From contig NZ_JACKSJ010000062.1 of assembly GCF_025821665.1 (NCBI RefSeq), positions 62,001 through 126,000 of the forward strand: a DNA stretch of 64,000 nt. The letters run 5' to 3'. The stretch is from [Mycobacterium] manitobense. GTDB lineage: Bacteria; Actinomycetota; Actinomycetes; Mycobacteriales; Mycobacteriaceae. Below the pieces are notes generated by a model that was not told the origin of the DNA, searched no databases, and was given only the letters and a program-made list of their open reading frames with translations. A program made the position numbers and the translations under genes. Shown piece by piece: positions 57,752 to 64,000 of the stretch. Within the stretch, counting starts at the first letter, position 1; every line of letters begins with the position of its first letter.

Positions 57752-60058
57752 ATGGCTTCAACCCCCGCGCCCGCGGCTCCTTTTGCGGAGCAGACGACCG
57801 ACGGCCACATCACCTACGTCCGGACGGACAAGGACCTACCGCCGGTGGCGGTCGTCGACCGCTCCCCCATCACCGCCAAGCACCGCATCATCTTCGGCGT
57901 CATCGCCGTGATCGGGGCGGTCGCCTGGGCGGTCATCGCCTTCTTCCGGGGTGAGACGGTCAACGCCGTCTGGTTCGTCATCGCCGCGATCTGCACCTAC
58001 GTCATCGGTTTCCGGTTCTACGCCCGGCTGATCGAGATGAAGATCGTCAAGCCCAAGGACGAGAACGCAACGCCTGCCGAGGTTTTCGAGAACGGCACCG
58101 ACTACATGCCGACCGACCGGCGGGTGCTGTTCGGGCACCACTTCGCCGCGATCGCCGGCGCGGGCCCGCTGGTGGGGCCGGTGCTGGCGATGCAGATGGG
58201 ATACCTGCCGGGCACCATCTGGATCATCATCGGCGCCGTCTTCGCCGGCTGTGTGCAGGACTATCTGGTGCTGTCGATCTCGGTGCGTCGCCGGGGCCGC
58301 TCGCTGGGCCAGATGGCCCGTGACGAACTCGGCACCGTGGGCGGCGTCGCCGCGATCGTCGGCGTGCTGGTCATCATGGTCATCCTGCTGGCGGTGCTGG
58401 CGCTGGTGGTGGTCGGCGCGCTGGCGGAGAGCCCCTGGGGCGTGTTCTCCATCGCGATGACGATTCCGATCGCGCTGTTCATGGGTGTCTATCTGCGGTA
58501 TCTGCGACCCGGCCGGGTGTCGGAGGTGTCGCTGATCGGCGTCGCACTGCTGCTGCTTGCGGTGGCGTCCGGCGGCTGGGTGGCCGAGACCTCCTGGGGC
58601 ACCGACTGGTTCACGCTGTCGAAGGTGACGCTGTCGTGGTGCATCATCATCTACGGGCTGGCCGCATCGGTGCTGCCGGTCTGGCTGCTGCTGGCCCCGC
58701 GCGACTACCTCTCGACGTTCATGAAGGTCGGCACCATCGTCCTGCTGGCGATCGGCATCCTGCTGGCGCGGCCGATCATGGAGGCCCCCGCGATCTCGTC
58801 GTTCGCCGCCAGCGGCACCGGGCCCGTGTTCGCCGGGTCACTGTTCCCGTTCCTGTTCATCACGATCGCCTGCGGCGCGCTGTCGGGCTTCCACTCGCTG
58901 ATCTCCTCCGGCACCACACCGAAGCTGCTGGAGAAGGAAAGCCAGATGCGGCTGATCGGCTACGGCGGCATGCTGACCGAGTCGTTCGTCGCGATCATGG
59001 CGCTGATCACCGCGGCGATCCTCAACCAGCACCTGTACTTCGCGATGAACGCGCCTGCGGCGTCCACCGGTGGCACCGCCCAGACCGCGGCGGACTACGT
59101 CAACAGCCTCGGACTGTCGGACGCTCCCATCACCGGCGTCGAACTCGACGCCGCCGCCAAGGGCGTCGGCGAGGAGTCGATCGTGTCGCGCACCGGTGGC
59201 GCGCCGACGCTGGCGTTCGGCATGTCCGAAGTGCTCCAGGTTTTCGGTGGCGAGAGCCTCAAGGCCTTCTGGTACCACTTCGCGATCATGTTCGAGGCGC
59301 TGTTCATCCTCACCACGGTCGACGCGGGCACCCGGGTGGCGCGGTTCATGTTGTCGGACGCCCTGGGCAATCTCGGCGGGCCGCTGAAGAGGCTGCAGAA
59401 CCCGAGTTGGCGCGTCGGGGCATGGATCTGCAGCATCATCGTCGTCGCCGCGTGGGGCAGCATCCTGCTGATGGGCGTCACCGATCCGCTCGGCGGCATC
59501 AACACCCTGTTCCCGCTGTTCGGCATCGCGAACCAGTTGCTCGCCGCCATCGCGCTGACGGTGGTCACCGTGGTGGTCATCAAGCGCGGGCTGCTGAAAT
59601 GGGCGTGGATACCCGGTGTTCCGCTGCTGTGGGACCTGGTGGTGACCATGACGGCGTCCTGGCAGAAGATCTTCTCCGGTGATCCGAAGGTGGGGTACTG
59701 GACACAGCACTTCCAGTACCGCGAGGCCAAGGAGGCGGGCAAGACGGCGTTCAATGCGGCGAAGGACGCGGGTCAGCTCGACGCCGTCATCCGCAACACG
59801 TTCATCCAGGGCACCCTGTCGATCGTTTTCGCGGTGCTGGTGGTCATCGTGTTCGCCGCGGGCGTGGTGATGGCGCTGCGTGCCGTCAGGGGCACCGGCA
59901 GCCCGCTGACGGAGGACGACCCGGTGCCGTCGCGACTGTTCGCCCCGTCGGGCATGGTTGCGACCAGGGCCGAGAAGGAGGTGGCCAAGCAATGGGACGA
60001 GCTGCCAGAAGATCTGCAGAAGTTGCGCGTCAGATCCGTTGGTACTGCGCCACACTGA
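57752..60058 (+). CDS. cstA: CstA-type carbon starvation/pyruvate transporter
   Basis: Integral membrane protein of 768 residues with about sixteen hydrophobic segments, matching CstA (Rv3063), a proton-driven peptide/pyruvate uptake family. Conserved regions include RRVLFGHHFAAIAGAGPLVGP, LISSGTTPKLLEKESQMRLIGYG and LTTVDAGTRVARFMLSDALG. The N-terminal 45 residues are hydrophilic and the C-terminal tail is cytoplasmic. The ATG at 57752 is clear. Its 3' end overlaps the YbdD gene by 67 bp, so the accessory protein is coupled to the transporter. Confidence 0.95.
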   Translation: MASTPAPAAPFAEQTTDGHITYVRTDKDLPPVAVVDRSPITAKHRIIFGVIAVIGAVAWAVIAFFRGETVNAVWFVIAAICTYVIGFRFYARLIEMKIVKPKDENATPAEVFENGTDYMPTDRRVLFGHHFAAIAGAGPLVGPVLAMQMGYLPGTIWIIIGAVFAGCVQDYLVLSISVRRRGRSLGQMARDELGTVGGVAAIVGVLVIMVILLAVLALVVVGALAESPWGVFSIAMTIPIALFMGVYLRYLRPGRVSEVSLIGVALLLLAVASGGWVAETSWGTDWFTLSKVTLSWCIIIYGLAASVLPVWLLLAPRDYLSTFMKVGTIVLLAIGILLARPIMEAPAISSFAASGTGPVFAGSLFPFLFITIACGALSGFHSLISSGTTPKLLEKESQMRLIGYGGMLTESFVAIMALITAAILNQHLYFAMNAPAASTGGTAQTAADYVNSLGLSDAPITGVELDAAAKGVGEESIVSRTGGAPTLAFGMSEVLQVFGGESLKAFWYHFAIMFEALFILTTVDAGTRVARFMLSDALGNLGGPLKRLQNPSWRVGAWICSIIVVAAWGSILLMGVTDPLGGINTLFPLFGIANQLLAAIALTVVTVVVIKRGLLKWAWIPGVPLLWDLVVTMTASWQKIFSGDPKVGYWTQHFQYREAKEAGKTAFNAAKDAGQLDAVIRNTFIQGTLSIVFAVLVVIVFAAGVVMALRAVRGTGSPLTEDDPVPSRLFAPSGMVATRAEKEVAKQWDELPEDLQKLRVRSVGTAPH

Positions 60059-60195
60059 TGGGCGACAACCACTACCGGCGGTACGTCGAACACCGCAGGC
60101 GGCTCCACCCGGGCGAACCGGTGCCCTCGGAACGGGAGTACTGGCGCCTGCGGCACGCCGCCGCGGATGCGAATCCGGGCGCCCGCTGCTGCTGA
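59992..60195 (+). CDS. YbdD/YjiX-family small protein
   Basis: Protein of 67 residues related to YbdD/YjiX, the small partner needed by CstA/BtsT-type transporters in E. coli. The DNHYRRYVEHRRRLHPGEPV stretch matches the YDNYVEH...HP core of the family, and the protein ends with ARCC, the C-terminal RCC cysteine pair shared by these proteins. The start ATG lies inside the cstA coding region (67-bp overlap), which links the expression of the two genes. Confidence 0.85.
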   Translation: MGRAARRSAEVARQIRWYCATLMGDNHYRRYVEHRRRLHPGEPVPSEREYWRLRHAAADANPGARCC

Positions 60196-60202
60196 CAGGC
60201 GC

Positions 60203-60221
60203 TAAACTGTAAGCCGTACGG
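60203..60221 (+). promoter_or_regulatory. Promoter -10 and CCGTACGG operator candidate
   Basis: TAAACT (60203-60208) fits the TANNNT -10 pattern, and the 8-bp palindrome CCGTACGG (60214-60221) lies on the expected start point, 30 bp before the GTG of the amidohydrolase gene. A repressor would block transcription there. No regulator is adjacent. Confidence 0.45.
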
Positions 60222-60250
60222 TAAGGCCACCTAGTCGAAGGAGCGTCCTC

Positions 60251-61534
60251 GTGGACAAGGACGACATGATCCTGATCAGCGTCGACGACCACATCGTGGA
60301 ACCGCCGGACATGTTCGCCAACCATCTGCCGAAGAAGTACGCCGACGAGGCGCCGCGACTGGTGCACAACGCCGACGGCTCGGACACCTGGCAGTTCCGC
60401 GACATCGTCATCCCCAACGTCGCCCTCAACGCGGTCGCGGGCAGGCCGAAGGAGGAGTACGGCCTCGAACCGCAGGGCCTCGACGAGATCCGGCCGGGCT
60501 GCTGGCAGGTCGACGAACGCGTCAAGGACATGAACGCCGGCGGCATCCTCGGCTCGATCTGCTTCCCGTCGTTCCCGGGATTCGCCGGCCGGCTGTTCGC
60601 CACCGAGGACTCCGAGTTCTCGCTGGCGCTGGTGCAGGCCTACAACGACTGGCACATCGACGAGTGGTGCGGCGCCTACCCGGCGCGCTTCATCCCGATG
60701 GCGATCCCGGTGATCTGGGACGCCGAACTGTGCGCCCAGGAGGTGCGCCGCGTCAGCGAGAAGGGCGTGCACGCCCTGACCTTCACCGAGAACCCCGCCG
60801 CGATGGGCTACCCCAGCTTCCACAACGAGTACTGGAATCCGCTGTGGAAAGCGCTGTGCGACACCGACACGGTGCTCAACGTGCACATCGGCTCGTCGGG
60901 CAAACTGGCCATCACCGCGCCCGACGCGCCGATGGACGTGATGATCACCCTGCAGCCGATGAACATCGTGCAGGCCGCCGCCGACCTGCTGTGGTCACGG
61001 CCGGTCAAGGAGTACCCCGACCTGAAAATCGCGCTGTCCGAGGGCGGAACCGGGTGGATCCCCTACTTCCTCGAACGGGTGGACCGCACCTACGAGATGC
61101 ACTCCACCTGGACCAAGCAGGACTTCGGTGGCAAGGTGCCCAGCGAGGTGTTCCGCGACCACTTCCTCACCTGCTTCATCAGCGACCCCGTCGGCGTGCA
61201 ACTCCGCCACCGGATCGGCATCGACAACATCTGCTGGGAGGCCGACTATCCGCACAGCGACTCCATGTGGCCGGGTGCCCCGGAGGAACTGTGGGAGGTG
61301 CTCACCGAGCACAGCGTGTCCGACGGCGACATCAACAAGATGACCCACGAGAACGCGATGCGCTGGTACTCCTTCGACCCGTTCGCCCACATCCCGCGCG
61401 AACAGGCCACCGTCGGGGCGCTGCGCCGGGCGGCCGAGGGCCACGACGTGTCGATCCAGGCGCTGAGCCATCACGAGAAGGGCAGTCGCGCAGACGCTCT
61501 GCACGCGGCGGCGCGCGGCAACTCCGGCGAGTAG
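60251..61534 (+). CDS. Amidohydrolase family 2 (ACMSD-like) protein
   Basis: Metal-dependent hydrolase or decarboxylase of 427 residues. The N-terminal motif SVDDHIVEPPDMF replaces the usual HxH with DDH (common in mycobacterial members). GWIPYFLERVDRTYEMH and EADYPHSDSMWPGAPE carry the conserved His and Asp of the barrel, and IALSEGGTGWIPYFLER is the family core. The GTG at 60251 follows AAGGAGCG. It lies next to P450 and LLM genes and is probably part of a mycobacterial catabolic set, with an unknown aromatic or cyclic substrate. Confidence 0.88.
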   Translation: MDKDDMILISVDDHIVEPPDMFANHLPKKYADEAPRLVHNADGSDTWQFRDIVIPNVALNAVAGRPKEEYGLEPQGLDEIRPGCWQVDERVKDMNAGGILGSICFPSFPGFAGRLFATEDSEFSLALVQAYNDWHIDEWCGAYPARFIPMAIPVIWDAELCAQEVRRVSEKGVHALTFTENPAAMGYPSFHNEYWNPLWKALCDTDTVLNVHIGSSGKLAITAPDAPMDVMITLQPMNIVQAAADLLWSRPVKEYPDLKIALSEGGTGWIPYFLERVDRTYEMHSTWTKQDFGGKVPSEVFRDHFLTCFISDPVGVQLRHRIGIDNICWEADYPHSDSMWPGAPEELWEVLTEHSVSDGDINKMTHENAMRWYSFDPFAHIPREQATVGALRRAAEGHDVSIQALSHHEKGSRADALHAAARGNSGE

Positions 61535-61543
61535 GGCGCGGGC

Positions 61544-62779
61544 TCAGCGCAGCGTGTACCGGATCGGCAGGTGCTTGAGGCCGCCGACGAACACCGTCGC
61601 GACGTGCTGGGCCTTCCCCGCCGGTTCGATCGACTCGAGCCGCGGGATCAGCTGGGAGAAGAAGCTGTTGACCTCCATCCGGGCCAGCGCGGCGCCCAGG
61701 CAGAAGTGCACGCCGTAGCCGAAGGCCACGTGCTTGTTCGGGTCGCGCCCGACGTCGAAGCGGAACGGGTCGGCGAAGGCGTCCTCGTCGCGGTTGGCCG
61801 ACGGGTAGGACAGCAGCAGTGACTCCCCCGCCGCGATCGGCACGCCGCGCACCTGCGTGTCCTCCTGCGCGGTCCGCATGAAGGCCTTCACCGGCGTGAC
61901 CCAGCGGATCATCTCCTCGGTGGCCGTCGGCATCAGGCCGGGATCGGCCCGCAACCGGTCGCACTGCTCGGGATTCTCCAGCAGGGCCAGCATGCCGCCC
62001 GAGATGGTGGCGCTGGTGGTGTCGTGGCCGGCGGCGGCGATGATCGCGTAGTAGGACACGGTGTCGATGTCGGACAGCGGTTCACCGTCGACACGGGCGT
62101 TGGCGATCGCCGAGGCGAGGTCGTCGGTCGGGTGCTCGCGGCGCGCGGCGGTGAGTGCGGTGAAGTACTGGAACATCTCCAGCAGTGCCGACATCTGCTC
62201 CTGCTGGTCGGCGCCGCGCTTGAACTCGTCGTCGTCGCTGCCGAACAGTTCCTGGGTGAGCTTGAGCATCAGCGGGAAGTCTGACTCCGGCACCCCGAGC
62301 AGCGACATGATGACGTAGAGCGGGTAGTTCACCGCCACCTGCTGCACGAAGTCGCATTCGGGGCCGATGGCGGCCATCTTGTCGACGTAGGTCTTCGCCA
62401 GTTCGTCGACCCGGATCTTCAGCGCGCGCATGGCTTTCGGCCGGAACCAGTCGGCGCCGATCGCCCGCACCACCCGGTGCCGGGGATCGTCCATGTGGAT
62501 CAGGGTGCTGACCCCGACGCCGGCCTGCAGTTCGTCGGACTCCGCGGTCATCAGCACCGGCCGCGGTGCGTTGGTGAAGACGGTGTTGGCGCGCTCGACG
62601 GCCATCACGTCGGCGTGCTTGGTGATCGCCCAGAACGGCCGGTAGCCTGGCACGTCGACCCACGACACCGGCGCGTTCGCCCGCAGATGGGCAAGCGCGG
62701 CATGGAGTGTCGACTCGTCGGTGTAGGACTTCGGGTCGGCGAAGACCCTGGCGGCCTCGTCCATGATCGGTGTGCTCAT
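61544..62779 (-). CDS. Cytochrome P450
   Basis: Soluble bacterial P450 of 411 residues. The I-helix is IAAAGHDTTSATIS with an intact AGHDTT, the ExxR motif EEMIRWVT, and the haem loop FGYGVHFCLGAALAR (Cys 360). The ATG at 62779 overlaps the stop of the LLM gene (ATGA), fixing the start. This P450 is translationally coupled to an F420-type oxidoreductase, a pairing suggesting successive oxidation steps. It differs from the P450 at 21394 and from CYP136. The CYP family is not assigned. Confidence 0.93.
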   Translation of the reverse strand: MSTPIMDEAARVFADPKSYTDESTLHAALAHLRANAPVSWVDVPGYRPFWAITKHADVMAVERANTVFTNAPRPVLMTAESDELQAGVGVSTLIHMDDPRHRVVRAIGADWFRPKAMRALKIRVDELAKTYVDKMAAIGPECDFVQQVAVNYPLYVIMSLLGVPESDFPLMLKLTQELFGSDDDEFKRGADQQEQMSALLEMFQYFTALTAARREHPTDDLASAIANARVDGEPLSDIDTVSYYAIIAAAGHDTTSATISGGMLALLENPEQCDRLRADPGLMPTATEEMIRWVTPVKAFMRTAQEDTQVRGVPIAAGESLLLSYPSANRDEDAFADPFRFDVGRDPNKHVAFGYGVHFCLGAALARMEVNSFFSQLIPRLESIEPAGKAQHVATVFVGGLKHLPIRYTLR

Positions 62780-63834
62780 CGGGCTCCTTCGTGACGCAGT
62801 TCCTCGAGTACGGCGGCGACGGTGTCGTCCGGCACCGTCGACGGGAAGCCCGGCAGCACACGGTCGATCGCCCCCGAACACCGGCGCCGAAGCGCCGCGG
62901 CGACCTCGTCGAGCGGCGCCACGACGGCGAACGCGCCGAGCACGTCGTCGTCGATCAGCGCGGCCATTGCGTCCCACTCGCCCTGTTTGGACAGCCGGTG
63001 CAGGTCGGTCTGCAGCTCACCCCAGCCGTGCAGATCGAGCACATTGCGGTACGCCGGCGTGGAGGCGTAGAAGGCGATCTGCTTGCGGGTGGCGGCGGCC
63101 GCGGCGGCGAAGCCTTCCTCGGTCTCTCCGGTCACGACGAACACCGGGCACGAGACCGCGACATCGGCGCGGGTGCGCCCGGCCGTGGCGAGCCCACGCT
63201 CCAGGGCGGGCAGCGTGACGTCGTCGAGGTAGCGCTTGGTGGTGAACGCATGCGCCAGCAGGCCGTCGGCCACCTCTCCGCACATCTCGGTCATCGCCTC
63301 GCCGACCGCAGCGACGAACACCGGTGGCGTGCCGTGCGGATGCGGCTCAGGGGTGAACATCGGCGTCATCAGCCGGTGGGTGTAGAACTCGCCGTCGAAC
63401 GCCAGCCGGGTGCCGTCGTGCCAGCAGGCCCAGATCGCCCGCAACGCCTGCACGAACTCCCGCATGCGGGCCACCGGCCGGCTCCACGGCATGCTGAACC
63501 GCTTCTCGATGTGCGGTCTGATCTGCGTGCCGAGCCCGAGGATGAACCGACCGCGGGAGTACGCCTGCAGATCCCACGCCACGTTGGCGACGGTCATCGG
63601 GCTGCGCGCGAAGGCCACCGCGATGCTGGTGCCGATCTGCAGCCGCGTGGTGTGTTCGGCGGCGAGCAGCAGTGGCAGGAACGGGTCGTGGGAGATCTCA
63701 CCGGTCCAGCACCCGTCGAAGCCCTGCCGCTCCAACCCCTCGGCGACTCCCCGGACCCGCGTCAGGTCGCTGGGGATGCCCCGGTCGATCGCGAGACGGC
63801 CGATCGGGGGGCCGGCAGCACCGCCTCCACCCAT
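62776..63834 (-). CDS. LLM-class F420-dependent oxidoreductase
   Basis: Luciferase-like monooxygenase-fold protein of 352 residues, a mycobacterial TIGR03617-like group that probably uses F420. Characteristic stretches are GFDGCWTGEISHDPFLPLLLAAEHT, LQIGTSIAVAFARSPM, GRFILGLGTQIRPHIEKRF and PPVFVAAVGEAMTEMCGEVADGLLAH. A beta-barrel core is expected, with no signal peptide. The ATG at 63834 is favoured over a TTG at 63858. Divergent from the carboxylase gene at the window end; the 87-bp gap contains no clear operator. Confidence 0.88.
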   Translation of the reverse strand: MGGGGAAGPPIGRLAIDRGIPSDLTRVRGVAEGLERQGFDGCWTGEISHDPFLPLLLAAEHTTRLQIGTSIAVAFARSPMTVANVAWDLQAYSRGRFILGLGTQIRPHIEKRFSMPWSRPVARMREFVQALRAIWACWHDGTRLAFDGEFYTHRLMTPMFTPEPHPHGTPPVFVAAVGEAMTEMCGEVADGLLAHAFTTKRYLDDVTLPALERGLATAGRTRADVAVSCPVFVVTGETEEGFAAAAAATRKQIAFYASTPAYRNVLDLHGWGELQTDLHRLSKQGEWDAMAALIDDDVLGAFAVVAPLDEVAAALRRRCSGAIDRVLPGFPSTVPDDTVAAVLEELRHEGAR

Positions 63835-63921
63835 ACCCGCAGAAGCTACAGTAAGCAATTCAGTATGGTCAACGTGACCACGCCGGTGCGACGATGCCCT
63901 TCGACGTCAGGAGCTTCTCGA

Positions 63922-64000
63922 ATGGACCACGCGCAGGACTGGAAGGAAACGCTCGCCGACCTCGACCGTCGCCGCGAGCGCGCGTTCGGCATGGGTGGAC
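63922..64000 (+). CDS. Acyl-CoA carboxylase beta subunit (5' end only)
   Basis: Only 26 codons lie inside the window. The N-terminus DHAQDWKETLADLDRRRERAFGMGG is the opening of biotin-dependent acyl-CoA carboxylase carboxyltransferase subunits (the DW..TL..L..RR..A..MGG pattern). An ATG preceded by CAGGAGC is used. Divergent from the LLM gene; together with it and the P450 it suggests an acyl-CoA-handling locus. Confidence 0.72.
   Translation, partial: MDHAQDWKETLADLDRRRERAFGMGG

Noticed and set aside
58838..60886. 682-residue minus-strand frame opposite cstA
   Set aside because: Antisense to cstA and the amidohydrolase gene; no ribosome site or motif.

Overview
The window is high-GC actinobacterial DNA from a Mycobacterium, most likely a fast-growing Mycolicibacterium. 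The order of recognisable genes follows the M. tuberculosis H37Rv segment Rv3036c to Rv3063: a TB22.2/MPT64-like gene, two methyltransferases, echA17, a Nudix hydrolase, an ABC ATPase, serB2, ctaD, fecB, adhC, nrdF2, a TetR gene, nrdE-nrdI-nrdH, an FMN reductase, TetR-dinB2, an SDR, TetR-cyp136, ligB and cstA. These assignments come from reading the proteins against remembered mycobacterial families; no search was run.

Blocks absent from that H37Rv backbone are inserted between its genes. (1) 4873-7291: a YczE-type membrane protein and a coupled 51-residue ORF, divergent from a MocR regulator, with a visible operator. (2) 11523-13747: a DUF4139 protein and a YCII protein. (3) 14945-15904: an antigen 85-like mycolyltransferase. 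(4) 16557-27343: a BTAD/AfsR-type ATPase regulator, then an apparent catabolic cluster of three mycofactocin-type SDRs, a P450, an aldehyde dehydrogenase, a double CMD-domain protein and two TetR regulators with clear palindromic operators. (5) 29884-36816: a geranylgeranyl-reductase-like flavoprotein, small genes (VOC, DUF6882, SMI1/KNR4-like), an HTH-less LysR effector domain divergent from DUF5997, and a low-GC orphan coiled-coil protein beside the nrdHIE operon. (6) 43003-44190: an OLD/RecF-like ATPase next to dinB2. (7) 47308-56011: an orphan LeuA regulatory domain with a structured leader, TauE, an APH-like kinase, a duplicated metallopeptidase lipoprotein, a PoxB-like oxidase, an SDR and a membrane-anchored molybdopterin enzyme. 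(8) 60251-64000: an amidohydrolase, P450, F420-type LLM oxidoreductase and the start of an acyl-CoA carboxylase beta subunit.

Functionally the window joins core metabolism (cytochrome oxidase subunit I, serine synthesis, class Ib ribonucleotide reductase with NrdR-like boxes at both nrd loci, DNA ligase and translesion polymerase, CstA-type carbon uptake with its YbdD partner) to accessory oxidative catabolism. The best candidates for undescribed biology are the 551-residue orphan at 35161-36816, the TetR-controlled mycofactocin-type cluster, the LeuA-domain orphan with its hairpin leader, the HTH-less LysR/DUF5997 pair, and the lipoprotein carrying one active and one dead metallopeptidase copy. 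I saw no tRNA, rRNA, CRISPR array, transposase or prophage.
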